The notes below the pieces were generated by a model. That model was not told the origin of the DNA, did not search any database, and worked only from the letters and a program-made list of their open reading frames with translations. From assembly GCF_001949145.1 (NCBI RefSeq), contig NW_019091355.1:3472476-3536475 (forward strand): a stretch of 64,000 bases of DNA, written 5' to 3'. Shown piece after piece: positions 23,301 through 34,200 of the stretch. This DNA is from Acanthaster planci (taxonomy: Eukaryota > Echinodermata > Asteroidea > Valvatida > Acanthasteridae). The position numbers were made by a program, and so were the translations under genes. Position 1 is the first letter of the stretch; each line of letters starts with the position of its first letter.

Positions 23301-26300
23301 GAAGTGCACCATGAACCAACCACTAGTTGACCAGTGGTTGCATGATGAAATTTATTTGCTCAAGTTCTATTATCATGTATTTGGTTAAAGATGTTTGCAT
23401 CAATCATATTGATGAAGTACCCTTTGTGTGGTTCCTGACCTCATACAGCCAAGAAGCACAGTCATCACAGTTCAAGCTCCAAGCCATTCCTAATCTGCAC
23501 CTCCACATTACTAGAGCTAGAACACTGGGAGAGAGAAATACGCCGTGTCAGGGGAGGTAATGACTATTCATCATAGTTATTTATGCAGATGTCAAGAGAG
23601 GTTATGAATATTCATTGTGTTTGTTAAATCTCCTTCTTCCTTTCCCCTCTCCCAAGCTTTGCATTTATTCCATTTTGTGCATTGAAATTTCCATCTTTCA
23701 CAGGTTAATGTGCTACTTTAAAGTGTTAAATTTACACCAACGTTTACAAGTGGAAAGCATGGTAGCATCATAAAATGCAATTTATTGGAGTTTGAAATTT
23801 GCAAGTCATTTGGTTGTCGATTTGGCTAATATGGAAGTATCTGATCCCCACCTTTGCGTCATATTTTTCAGACTACAGTCATATGCAAACGTTTAGGACC
23901 ACTTATACAAAATACATTAACCTGAAGAAAAACCAAACTTAAACCAATTAATCATGGCAAATTGATTGTTTATTTTCAATGTGTGACCTTAGTATCCTGG
24001 TTAAACGGCCACGAGTATTTGACTGCATTTTCCATGATTTGTAATGTTAACAGTCTAATATGTAGTTTGCCTGCCCTTATTTCTGATCACTTAGACTGGC
24101 TTTTTTTACCCAAGCTGCCTTACAGACAAAATGCCATATAAGACCTGCCTTTACAAACGATTTTATTCAAATGGGTGTATAGCACTACACTGATGTTATG
24201 TACCACTGTAAAATCATGTTAATTAATCATTCATTCAGACAGTGTAATGCAGACCCAGTGACAGAAATTGACTCTAAAAGTCCAGGTGGCCTTAAACTTT
24301 TGCAAATGACTGTATGGTGCTCAGACTTGAAAACATTTACGTGTAACTATTACTTTATGAGCGTATATACGGAGCATGAACTTAAATGTACTAGGGAACT
24401 TTACACAAGAAGATTCCAAAAGTCAGCACATGTTGAGCTGAGCTTTCACAAAACCTGTCTTCATTGTCAAAAGTAAGGGACAGCGAACCCCTTTTGTGCA
24501 CTTAAGAAATTGCAAGTGGTTGTCCCCTGTTCCCCCCTCCCCCCGCCCCCGTTTTTGAGTGAGCAGTATATGCTGACCTATAGGCTGCCCTTGATCCGTG
24601 GAAGCAGAATGCCCACCCCTGGATCTGCTGATAAAGAAGTGCGTCTACCATAGCAGTCCCATTTACCGGCAGAGGTGGAGAAAAGAAATGACGTCATGAA
24701 CTCATTTGAAAGAAGTCTGTAAAGAGGAAGAAAAAAGAATAGAGATCTGAGTCTGCAGGGTGGAAAGGGGGCTGGCAGAGAGTGCACCGTATTTTTGTGA
24801 ACCATAAGGAAATTGGCCCTGAGTCCCTGAGTGCCACCGTCCCACTTCATACGCTGATTCATGGTATGCCCTGAACACGTCTTCCCCTCCTGGGGAGAGA
24901 AAGCATAAAGGAAAAACAAAAAAATGACATGTTGATCCAGGTCAGGGCAACTCCATAGGGAGAACCGTGGAAGTATGTTCAGACTATTGACCTAATTGAT
25001 AAATCAAAAGAAAGACCCAAATTCTAAAGGAAATGTCAAACATTGTCTTGAGGAGTAATGTGATGGTAAGCTGGTGACTTAGGTTTTTTTTTTTGGGGGG
25101 GGGAAGATGGACGGAGAGAGGGAGGGAATAGTGTTCAAGATTGCAGGGATCTTTGAAAAATAGCGCTTGTTCAGCTTGGCCTTGAAAAGAGTCACTCCGA
25201 AGGTCTTTTTTTTTAAGTAGCTTTGGAGCCTACGATAACACGATTGATTTTGCTTGGTAGCCCATCAGTCACTGAAGCAGGACATCTTCTCTGACAATGA
25301 TGGAGTTGTCAGAGTGAGATCGTTTAAAGCAACTTTAAACATTGGGCACAAATGGTGTGCAGTTCGCTCGACCAAAGTCTCGGCTTATGCGCAGAGAGAG
25401 CTTACCTCGAACTCTTTCATTTGTACAACTGAGATTCTCAGAATTGCCACAAGGGAAAACTCGGTGCCCGGAAATCACCCTCCTAATACTCAACAGCAGA
25501 AGTCATTGACCCAACTTGGACCACAAAAGCACCATGTTGGCCCAGTATCCGCTGCAGGGGTGATATGTGTAGATGATTGATGTCCATTTCCCCATTCCCT
25601 TCCACCATTCCTACCTTCTGCCTCTCCCCGTCCCTAACACCTTCCCTCACCACATCCGCATAAGCCCCTGGAAGCTCTCACCAGTTACCCGAGTTAAAAG
25701 GGAAAGGCAGCTCTAAAGCAAGTGATTTTTGTTTTCCTTTACATTTTTTTCTCTTTCTTTAGTAGTCTCTTCTTCATTTAACTGGTTCTTTTTCAAAATC
25801 ATTTTTCAGAAATTCGTGAACAATCTTTCCTTCCATATTCCACCTATGGAACAAAGCCAAATGTTCATTTCTTTCAGAATCTGCCCTTTCTTTATAGAAA
25901 AAAAATTCCTTGAATTGTTTTTCGTTGTGTAGGAGTCTTTGGCCAAAGTTTGGAGGACACCATCATCAACGAGAGCGACACCTGCACCAAAGTCATCCCA
26001 TCGGTGGTCGAGATGTGTGTCACTTACATCAGAAATAATGGCATCAGGGAGGAAGGCATCTTCAGGTGGGAGAGCCTGTCAGTTTGTCACTGTGCTTGTC
26101 TCTTAAAAAAAAAAGCCTACCTTTCATAGACAATATTGGTGCTATGATGCACAGCATTACATCAACTATTTGACCATTTGACATCAAGGGCAGTTTCAGC
26201 ACAAACTATGGTTTGACCACTGGTCAATCTTTTATTCTGATACACACAGCAGTACAAGTCCACTCAAGTGACCCTAGTCAAACTGCTTTCGTTAGATTCC

Positions 26301-29270
26301 GTTGTCACTTCGTATTTTGCCGCTGGTTGCATTTCTCACTACATTCAAGGTCTGTGTCATTTTGCACAATTACATGTATTTTCTTGTCAACAGTTCTGTG
26401 AATACTTAATTACAACAAGATTATTGATGACCAGCAGCGCGACCATGCACTGGGGTCGGATTCCATCTCAACCACATGTAGACTAGCCAACCATTCACCA
26501 TTCAAGTGGCAGTGGTCAAACTATCGTCAACTAGAGTTGTCGTTCGAAGTTACCCTAGATGAATCATGGCACGTGGCATTAATCCCTGTTGTCCAAGTCT
26601 TGTATGTATCTGGACTCAGATGCGTGATATTAATACGAGCACATTTGTTGGTTCCCACAATAACTATCATATCTTTCCCCAAAACTACAGAACAAGAATG
26701 TGTGCTAATCTTTGTGCTCGTGGGTATTCAAATCAGTTGACCTGGTTTCAGATTCAGCATCCGTGTTCAGTTACTCACTGCACCGCGACGCGCATCAACG
26801 CTTTTGCGGCAGTTTATTCATTCAAGTCAACTATCAATCTTAGCATGCCAGTTCCCATTAATGGTTGTAGCAAATTTCCCTATGTATGTTGATACTGATG
26901 TCCTTGGGATTTCGTCACCAACATGAAATAAACAGTACTATATACACGTACATGCTTGCAGTCACCGATTCTGCATTGAGTGTCAGACTGATATTCAGGC
27001 AGTGTCCAGATTATAGACAGTTTCCTTTAGTCAATCTCTCCCTGTTTCTTCATCCAGATTAAATGGGCGCAGCAGCATGGTACAGGAGCTGCAGGATGCC
27101 TTCGACAAAGGCGAAAGGCCCTGCTTCGAGGACCTCAGCCCCGGGGTGCACACCATCGCCTCGCTGCTCAAGCGCTACTTCCAGCTGCTGCCGGAGCCCA
27201 TCATCCCCTGGCGCCACTGCAAGTACTTCATCCCCGTCATGCAGCAGCTGCAGGAGAATGAGGATGAGGGCCGCTTCAAGCTGATCATCCAGCTGGCGCT
27301 CCTGCCCCGCATCAACTACAACCTCCTCAAGTACCTGTGCCAGTTCCTGCACGATGTCCACCGCCAGGAGCTCTACAACAAGATGGGGCTGGGCAACCTG
27401 GCCAACATCTTCGCCCCGCACATCCTGCGGCCCAAGCATGCCCAGGGTGCGTTCCTCCTGGGCAGCACGGCGCTCAGCTTGCGGCTGGTGCACTACCTGA
27501 TCCAGCACCAGGACAAGCTCTTCCCGCCCACCAGCGACATCCAGATGGACTATGAGGTCGTGGAGGCACCCTCGCCCGTCTCCAGTTGCGACTCCTCGGG
27601 GAGCCTTTACGAGAGGACCAGCTCATGTGAATATGAGGTGGAAATGATCCCTCCATTCCCAGAGCACAAAGATAGTTTTGGAGAAAGCCTGGACAAGAAG
27701 GTGACAAGGGTCCAGAAGTCCGAAAGTTGCAATTATGAGCTGGAATATTTGGGAGAGGAGTACCGTACACCAGCGGATGTGAATAGTATCTATGAAAATT
27801 TGGACCTGTCCAATGGACCATCATTGATTGAATCGTTGAAAAACCGCATCTCAGAGATGCCCAGTAAGCCACTCACCCAGAGCGAACAGAAGGCTAAGCG
27901 GTACGGTGTGTCATACCGCGACCCAGCGTCTATAGCCACCGTGATGAATGGACATCGGCGCCACTCCAGCGGCAGCCCCAGCAGCAAAACAAGCAGTGTC
28001 TCCGGTGAGAACACAGTCCCCATCATGCGTGGCAAGAAGCATAAAGTCCAGAATGGGGATGTGCACAGCCAGATCCAGTCCACCTACCAGAATGTCAAGA
28101 CCCTGGCCATCTCCTTCAAGGAACAACAGGCTGAGGCCAACAACGGCTCCGTGGGCGTCTACCAGAACCCTAACCCTCTCCACCATGCCTTGATCCGCGA
28201 CCTGAAAGCGGCCACCTCCAATGAAGACGACTACTTGCAGCCCACCTTTCACAAGCAGCCCGTCACCCGCACCAACGCCGAGGCCCTGAAACCACCCAAG
28301 CCAGCCCTAAGGACTGTCCAAAACGGGGACGTCCAGAAATTGCCTCGTCAGACGAAGGAGGAAAAAGAATCTTTGCTTTCGGCAGACAGTAACGGGCCAA
28401 ATGGAAGCTTACCCAGCACTAGCCATGCCAATGGACAGAAAGCCATACCGAGCGGAGACACAGTGGCACCCTCACAGGGACTGAGAGTGCGACTAAGACA
28501 GAAAGAAGAGGAGATTGCAAGGCAGCAGAAATCTTTGGAGAAGATCAGGAAAGAGCGTGAATCACTCAGAGTCAAATTGGTTGCTGAGGTCAGTCGCTAT
28601 TTATTTATTTACAACTGGACTCACACCTACATGCAGAAAAACAGAAAGGTCAATGCCAAATTCTCTGTGGGAATCCCACTGTGGACCCAACAAATTTAAC
28701 GACACATTTCAAGAGCTGCTCTCTACTTTAATGAGCAAACCTTGTACAGTGGAAGTCAGTAGGCTTTGTCAGTGTTTTCCATTCAAATGAAGTCCACCTT
28801 TCGCAGGAAGTTAAACCATTTGATATGCTGCACATTTATCACAACAGAGCAATTATGTGTTCTTACTAAGTCAAACAAGTCAGAGGAAATTGTCCTGAAG
28901 AGGACATGTGATACATGGACATTATCTCTACAGTATAACCTCCACTAATGGCATACTTAATCCAGTGTCCAGTTCATACTAAACACCCTTTGGCTGTTTC
29001 TGTGACCCATCATACCCTCAGTAAGAGCTCCATCAGACTCCTTCCCCGTCAATGGAAAGAAACAGAACATAAATTTCACCTTTGCAGCAATAGTACTACC
29101 ATGCAACTCAAATGGTATTTGGCCCTAACTTCATTGTAATGGGTTCTTTTCGTTTTTCTTCATTCTTCACTGGGATGCAGGAGGCAGCCCGAATCACTGC
29201 CGAGGAGCGCAATCGCAAACTACAATTGGAAGTAGACACGCTGAAGCGACGTCTTGGCCTCATCCGATGA
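11097..29270 (+). CDS. Rho GTPase-activating protein, ARHGAP22/24/25 (FilGAP) family, six coding exons
   Basis: This gene encodes a GTPase-activating protein that should speed GTP hydrolysis by Rac/Rho-type GTPases at membranes and the actin cytoskeleton. Coding exons are 11097-11349, 19851-19904, 23449-23556, 25933-26065, 27058-28588 and 29181-29270, all with GT/AG borders and matching phases, giving 722 residues. The PH domain (about 14-138) contains NGWLLNRA near its start and closes with the helix LELEHWEREIRRV (W129). It runs straight into GVFGQSLEDT, the PH-to-RhoGAP joint typical of ARHGAP22/24/25. The RhoGAP domain (about 139-335) has the arginine finger R183 in REEGIFR, and K221. The linker is rich in tyrosine motifs. 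A coiled coil spans about 658-720, as in FilGAP. Family members are usually about 650-750 residues, so this looks complete. Oddities are Q225 and H304 at normally conserved catalytic positions. Which vertebrate paralogue is closest cannot be said; one invertebrate gene may be co-orthologous to all three. Confidence 0.92.
13908..14173. mobile_element. Palindromic element with ~48-bp inverted ends
   Basis: The left end (13908-13955) and right end (14126-14173) are near-perfect inverted copies, carrying GGAAATAAAGGTA, ACTTTAAA and AGTTGTTGTTTTAGT. An extra copy of GCAGTTGTTGTTTTAGTT lies internally at 13971. Just outside the left end is ACTAACACGGCC read on the minus strand, and GAAAGCTTATGC lies inside. 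I recall similar words from the tails of widely spread animal retroelements; that memory is unverified. Confidence 0.6.
14883..15047 (+). repeat. 170-bp dispersed repeat, copy 1 of 3
   Basis: Shares CCTCATCGGTTGAAAAGAGC, TTTGTTGGTAGC and a closing block before GCGCCCTCTC with the segments at 20799-20974 and 59770-59935, all in the same orientation. No inverted ends and no A-rich tail are evident, so the class (truncated SINE or DNA element) is unknown. Confidence 0.65.
16319..16575 (+). mobile_element. MITE with ~25-bp terminal inverted repeats, copy 1 of 2
   Basis: Starts GGGTAATTCCAGAAATTAGG and ends with the inverted form (GGACCCCTAATTTTTGGATA then ACCC). AAAT flanks both sides, a possible 4-bp target duplication. 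The same element occurs in the opposite orientation at 62212-62458. It is 257 bp long and non-coding. Confidence 0.65.
19851..19904 (+). CDS. RhoGAP coding exon 2: 54-nt PH-loop exon, possibly alternative
   Basis: Preceded by TTCTCATTCTTTGGTGAACAG-type acceptor sequence and followed by a perfect donor, GTAAGT. Length 54 with phase 1 on both sides, so it can be included or skipped without a frame change. Included, it adds ETRTSSKRGSPHDRQNPE (residues 85-102) and makes the next split codon TCC (Ser) instead of GCC (Ala). It falls in the loop before the last PH strands, where family members vary. A cassette or a constitutive exon are both possible. Confidence 0.65.
20799..20974 (+). repeat. 170-bp dispersed repeat, copy 2 of 3
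   Basis: Same family as 14883-15047 and 59770-59935. It shares AGAAGCACCCC, TTCATCGGTTGAAAAGAGC, TTTTGCTGGTAGCAAC and a closing ACACCCTCTC. The copies differ by many substitutions, so the insertions are old. Confidence 0.65.
22455..22685. mobile_element. hAT-like MITE, copy 1 of 3 (degraded)
   Basis: The left end carries GTTGTTGTCGAGACC and the right end GGTCTCGACTACGACC, its inverted form. Inside are repeated GGTCACAAGACCAGTCACAA units and the block CAAAGGAATGC...TTTGAATAGCTTGTGACTTG shared with the copies at 22876-23173 and 47614-47819. No clean target duplication remains. Confidence 0.6.
22876..23173. mobile_element. hAT-like MITE, copy 2 of 3, with 8-bp target duplication
   Basis: Inverted ends (left GTGTTGTATTCGAGTC, right GAACTCGAATACAACACTG) are flanked on both sides by CAGCCTGC (22868-22875 and 23174-23181), an 8-bp duplication as made by hAT transposases. 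The left third holds five or six copies of a 24-bp unit, CAAGTCCCTTCACAAGGCCA-like. This unit creates an open frame with a repeated SQVPSQGQ octapeptide, which is a by-product of the repeat. Confidence 0.75.
23449..23556 (+). CDS. RhoGAP coding exon 3: end of PH domain
   Basis: Acceptor CTCATACAG and donor GTAATG; 108 nt, phase 1 to phase 1. Encodes residues 103-138: a basic/serine loop (KKHSHHSSSS), the strand KPFLICTS and the C-terminal PH helix LLELEHWEREIRRVRG. This matches the family pattern in which the PH helix ends IRRV and is followed at once by the RhoGAP domain. It was found by searching for the missing PH helix between the PH and GAP exons; the phases fit exactly. Confidence 0.88.
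23557..25932 (+). other. RhoGAP intron 3 (2.4 kb)
   Basis: AT-rich with homopolymer tracts (poly-C near 24536, poly-T/G near 25085-25102). I find no repeat family member and no exon. It ends in a long pyrimidine-rich stretch (25726-25930) typical of an acceptor region. Confidence 0.6.
25933..26065 (+). CDS. RhoGAP coding exon 4: start of GAP domain and arginine finger
   Basis: Residues 139-182 and two bases of codon 183. It reads GVFGQSLEDTIINE, then PSVVEMCVTYIRNNG, then IREEGIF. The catalytic arginine codon (AG|A) is split by the intron. Acceptor TTGTGTAG, donor GTGGGA. Confidence 0.92.
26066..27057 (+). other. RhoGAP intron 4 (1.0 kb) with weak inverted repeat
   Basis: Contains an imperfect inverted pair, CTATGGTTTGACCACTG (about 26207-26223) and CAGTGGTCAAACTAT (about 26510-26524), which may bound a roughly 320-bp degraded element. 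No exon is seen. It ends CTGTTTCTTCATCCAG. Confidence 0.45.
27058..28588 (+). CDS. RhoGAP coding exon 5: GAP domain core, tyrosine-rich linker, coiled-coil start
   Basis: Residues 183-693. The GAP domain continues with LNGRSSMVQELQDAF, HTIASLLKRYFQLLPEP, LPRINYNLLKYLCQFL and MGLGNLANIFAPHILRP. The linker has the tyrosine motifs YEVV, YENL (Y428), YQNV (Y526) and YQNP (Y551), plus a proline-rich KPPKPAL. The end begins a coiled coil, KEEEIARQQKSLEKIRKE. The first 550 bases are extremely GC-rich. The frame stays open past the donor (GTCAGT at 28589) for 36 more codons, so intron retention would give an alternative C terminus without the last coiled-coil segment. Confidence 0.95.
28589..29180 (+). 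other. RhoGAP intron 5 (0.6 kb)
   Basis: Donor GTCAGT, acceptor TGGGATGCAG. No repeat or extra exon is seen. An in-frame stop occurs at 28697-28699 if the intron is retained. Confidence 0.7.
29181..29270 (+). CDS. RhoGAP coding exon 6: C-terminal coiled coil and stop
   Basis: Residues 694-722, EAARITAEERNRKLQLEVDT followed by LKRRLGLIR and TGA at 29268-29270. It continues the heptad pattern of exon 5 in phase 0. FilGAP-type proteins end in a similar dimerising coiled coil. Confidence 0.9.
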   Translation, partial: EAARITAEERNRKLQLEVDTLKRRLGLIR

Positions 29271-29860
29271 ACTCATCCCTACTCGGCCTAACCAGGCCAA
29301 TTGCATATAGTCTGATAACTAAGTGCTGTTGCAAAGGCCACCTGGTATTACGTATTTATATAGTTGAGCCTTTCCAGTTTTAAATGCTGCTATTTGCTGT
29401 CAACTTTGTTTTTCACGCAATTATTTTATTGTACTTTTCATTGGAGACCTTTTTCAAGTCTGATTTTCCCCCCAAAGAGTAGCCTGAAACCGGGCCGGAC
29501 GGGTGATGTGGTATGTCTATCCAAAGTTGTACCGATAAATGTGAGGTTTTTCTGGACACTCTTTTGCCTTGTAGTGAGTGGGGTGTGTGTGATGGGCATT
29601 GTAAATCTCCTGCAGTTAATTTGAATTATACAGGTATAGCAACAGTGTTTAAGTCTGGGGAGCTTGTCAGGTAACGGTTGCCAACATCTTCTTATGGGTC
29701 ATAGGTCAGTCAGGGGGCCCGAGGTCAACTTTGCTTGGAATAGCTACGTACTGATTGCCCTGTGTCAGCTGGCATGCAAGATCAGCCAATCAGAGTAAAG
29801 AACATGAAGTGAAATCTCAGCACGCCACCAATAAAATTCCCGGAGCTAGGACAGGTTGCT
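29271..29860 (+). terminator. Candidate RhoGAP 3' UTR with polyadenylation signal
   Basis: The first AATAAA below the stop codon lies at 29830-29835. A second one is near 30010. The 3' end is inferred from these signals only. Confidence 0.4.
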
Positions 29861-31071
29861 GAGCAGCCAATACCTGCCCTTACATCAGTGAGAAAAGTCA
29901 AATTGACAATATTAATTATTTCTTACGGCGCTGCAGTTGAACAGCAGAGCCACCGAACATTGCTGTAAGGTAACGGCGGCATTGCCTGATTACAGCATTT
30001 ATTTCCATTAATAAAATATCTCCTTAAGGGTAAGAAACGGGCAATAAGTCCCTCATGTCAGAGAGGCAAAACTCTGTTCATTTCATCCATAGCAGTCATG
30101 GGCCGCAGGTGGTTGACAGAGATAAGTCATGGCTTGACAGGTTGCCATTCAGGGTAGGAAGGACGCCGCTACTTGAACCTGGATCAGAAAGTAGCTCGAT
30201 CACACCTGTACACTTTAAAAGTGTTACAGAGTTGTCACCGAGCCGGTCACAAAGTCACTGCAAGTTGGTTTCAAGATAGTACCGAGTCAAATTACAAGCT
30301 ATTGAAATGAACTAAGGCATTCATTTGTCCTTGTTCAGCTCTTCAGTTCTTACCTGACTTGCAGACTGACTTGCAGACAGACTTGTGAGTGACTCGATAC
30401 CAACTCCAGAATGTCACTACATACACTGTAGTTAGCCACTCGTTTGCAAAGTTCTGTCAAGTTCAAGTGAAACTGTGCCGAAGGTTTCGGTTGCCGTCTG
30501 AATTCGTTATCAAGGAATGACCTTTTTTTGAACAACTGAATTGTTCTTCAAGCACCCACTCAGCTACCAGAGGCCATTTTCATTGATCTGCTTGGCACAC
30601 TTGGCTGTTGTGAAGACAGGATACCAGCCAGAGTTGTCATATGGTACACATTGCTTTGGCTGGTTCTCAGTTGATTTATTTCTTAGCACAAAAAAGTGCT
30701 CAGGAATTGGGCCTCGAAAGGAATTCCATGACATGGAGTCCAGCAAAGTTTTTGAGAATTCCAGGTTGTACTTGAAAGAGAACGAATATCACTAGACTTC
30801 ATATTCACAGTGATTTTCTTAATATTGTAGTTATCGTTCTGTTCAAGCAGAACATCAGGGACTTGCACTGGACCCATATTGTAGGCATATCTGAGGAGAT
30901 GCTGTAACTGTGCTGGCACCACACTCAAGCGTGTCAAAGCATCTGATTGGTGGAAGAGGCAGGTAACACATGCACCCCCCCCTCGGGCACGAGCATTGTG
31001 TCACCGCAGTAATGACTTCCTGCTTGCCGCATTGCACAATACATGTATCTCCCTGACCAAAGTAGCAGCAA

Positions 31072-31214
31072 GGGCCTGTTTGTTTCATACAGATCCAGAT
31101 CGCAATCAGCGATCCGACGTTGGTCCACTGACACCAGAACCCACTTAACTGATGGCACAAACCAGCTTTGGGATCACTGATTGGGATCCAAATCTGTGGG
31201 CAACAAACAGGCGC
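31072..31214. mobile_element. GGGCC-ended palindromic MITE, copy 1 of 3
   Basis: Begins GGGCCTGTTTGTTTCATACA and ends CAACAAACAGGCGC. It carries near-palindromic GATC-rich sequence on both sides (AGATCCAGATC, GGGATCCAAATCT) around a conserved centre with CACTGACACCA. Related copies are at 48340-48493 and 59044-59182. Confidence 0.65.
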
Positions 31215-34200
31215 TGAAAGACGTTGGACCCATTAGCACAGAAGCACTGTAGTTATGAATTATAAGTAATTTTAGTAGACATTCCACGCACTTTTAGGTA
31301 TCATAGCAATGGGATGGGGACAGCAGAGGTCAACTCTAGGTCACAGTTGTTATCACTCATGATTTCAGGTGTTCATTACCACCAAGTTAAGCTCGGTAAT
31401 CTAAAAATGGGATGGCGTGTTCAGTTAATATTGCCATCTCATTTGGCCGGGGGGTAAGATTAACCTGTGACTGTGCTGAGCCCCACCCCTCCCCCTTTCT
31501 TCTCTTTCTAATCGTTTAACGAAGAACAATTGCCAACACCTGCGTTGTTTTGGTTGTTACGCTCCGTTTGGAGTTGCAGTGACACCCCGGGGCCAAGTAC
31601 GCCCGGAACCAGATCCGGCGCGCGTGTGACCCTCCAGTACTGTGACTCTCTGAAAAGTGGGTCAGGGGTCCACAACCAGTCCCACCTTGAAGTTGATCAC
31701 GTTATAGCTGGAGGGAAAGGCTGGGGGGGGGGTTACTGGGTGGTACGTTGTCTCACTGTGTCTGATATCAGTCTGAGGGTGGGCTCGAGATGGGTGCGGT
31801 CAGTGTCATTTGCCTGAATGAGAACAACGGGAAATCATTTCTGGCGATAATCCAACTTTTTTCAATCATACTGTGCCCATTTCTTTGCAAAAATTTGATG
31901 TAAAAAAAATCAAAATTTTGCTGTGCTAGACCTTACAGCACTTGCAATTCTTAGATTGAAATTCCAAAATTCTGCTCCACTGGCATTCACGTGGAGTTTG
32001 CAATCCTACACATTTTGATTAGTTGACATCCTTGGCATTGAGCCAATCCCCGGTCACCCTCCAAACTTATTCAACTGTGAGATAAAAACTGTCGCTTCAG
32101 CCGGTAGCACATCCTTCCCTTTTTTTTTCGTCTCCATTTTTGCACTCGTGTCACCTCATTTATTTTCTGCAATCGGTATCTCACAACATACCCTTCAGCA
32201 CAATATCCAGGTACCGAGGAAGTGTAGTTGAATAACAAAAATCTACTTTTGTCTCCATGGTAATTTCTCAAACAGGAAAGCAGTCACAATTACTCATGTC
32301 TGTTGCAACATAACTTCTTTTTTTTCTGTTTTCGACCACCTTTGGCTTCTTCTAAATGTCAGGTAGGCCAGGTTGTTAGTCATTTGGGGGGGGGAATGGT
32401 TTCAGGAGAAGACAAAAAGGTAAAGTTGAGAGAAACTGGATGTGACCTGTGCCGGTTGAACAGTTAGGAAGCCCCCACGGTGATACAGTGACTCATGCAA
32501 ACTCTTGCGACACATTGTTTTATGTGATGCCGACGTGACTGAGCCACCAGTCGCGGAAGAGGTGTGAGGGTTTTTTGTTACTCTCAGTCCAGACCCCCCT
32601 CCCAAAAAAATGCAAAAATGTAAAAAAAAAAAAAAAACCTAGACCATTTCTGAAAGACTCAGTGACCGCCACATTACTGACTGACTTCAGAGTGTCATTA
32701 CAAATCTAACCCCTAACGTTTATTCCGTAGTAGTGGGGACTAATTCAGGCCTGTTTCACAGTTCTTTCAGGGACAAGAAATGATGTGGGGATGCACGATC
32801 AAAACTTTTCACAACTTGGTTTGAGTTCTTGAAGATTTTCAGAATCAATTTTCCATGTAGCAGTGTTTTGACGGTCTGTTTTGGAATGTGTCCGTCCGGC
32901 GATGACCAAAGTACAATCATTTACAGGGTAGGTCTTTTCAGATTTCCCTGCTACTTGTACCCCTCAATCTCAGCAGAGTTTAATGTGTCTCCCGGATATA
33001 TAGTCCAAGAACATCGGGCACATTTTTGAGTTTGGCCAATAATATTACAAGGAAGATAGACGTGGCTATGGACCTACGATGGCATTGCTTGTCCTGGTGG
33101 ATGTTTGTGGCCAGCTCATTCCACTGGTAGATCCACAGGGAGATTCTTTGAAGGTTTATCGTTCCTCTCCAGGGTTGACAAAAAAATTCCCCCCCAGCCA
33201 AACCTGGACTTACCCCAGCCTGCACCCCCTCTGTAACTCCATATTTAAGTCCCTGAGCCAGGGCCTTGGACATTGACCTCTGACACGGTTTCTCAATCCC
33301 CACCGCAACCACCAAGGCAAGAAGCCAACCATAGCAATCGCATTACGGACCAGGATATATCCTAATCAGCCCCATTTCCCCCCACCCCTGGGGGGTCATT
33401 CCTCACCCAGTCTGAGGCATAAGGTGTCGCGGTGTGGATGGAGACTTCCTAGTCCATTTTCCGAGGCCTGTAGACCATCCTATTTTTTTTGTTTTTATTT
33501 TATAAGTTAAACTTCCCAAAAATGATGCAGAGTGGAAATATATACCTTTATGAATAACGTAATAAGCATAAATGGAATTATTGTCATTGTATTGCTTAGA
33601 ATAAACCAATTCAGTATTTCAACAGGATAAGGCCAATTAGGATTAAAAAAAACACCTGACATCTCACCTGGTTGAACATGCTCAGTACGTGCAATCAATT
33701 CAGGAATCAAAACAAAGCCAATCAATAAGCATATTGATCATCTCCAATAATCAATATCTCCAATGTGCCTCATTGTTGGGCCGTTATGTTGGAATTCTGA
33801 ACTGGTTAAGCGCTGACTGCATAGCAGAGGCAACTCAAATTACATGAACTGTTGATTAGGAAGCTAAACTTCAAGTATATATATATCTATTTTATGTATA
33901 TGCGCTTGTACAGAGGTTTATTAAAACAGAATACGAGATGTGTACACAGGTTTTGTAAATATTTTCAGCTTATTAAAATATGTTGGATTACAGTCCAGAG
34001 AGTTACTTACCTATTGCACTGTGCAAAAATTTAAGTTAATGGTTTAATAAATTCTATAAACTCTTACTGGTTGACTATACATTGTGTACCAAGTGTGAGT
34101 CCATTTGTGTGAAACATGTTGGTGTTGTTAAGTGACAGAGTAGAGTGATGGTCCAAAAAAGATGGGGGGTGTTTATTTTGCAGATGCTTGCATTCTGCTT

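Larger units (their letters stand above)
19905..23448 (+). other. RhoGAP intron 2 (3.5 kb)
   Basis: Contains copy 2 of the 170-bp repeat (20799-20974) and two hAT-like MITE copies (about 22455-22685 and 22876-23173). Segments around 21780-22000 partly repeat each other (CACCACATTG twice). No convincing exon was found. A minus-strand open frame at 20893-21186 overlaps the dispersed repeat and is not accepted as a gene. Confidence 0.65.

Noticed and set aside
26160-26545. Degraded inverted-repeat element around GGTTTGACCACTG
   Set aside because: The inverted ends are short and imperfect and no second copy or target duplication is visible, so it is mentioned only within the intron description.
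28589-28699. Open frame continuing past RhoGAP exon 5 (VSRYLFIYNW...)
   Set aside because: The donor GTCAGT and the in-phase exon at 29181, which continues the coiled coil, make this intron sequence. It is kept only as a possible intron-retention form.
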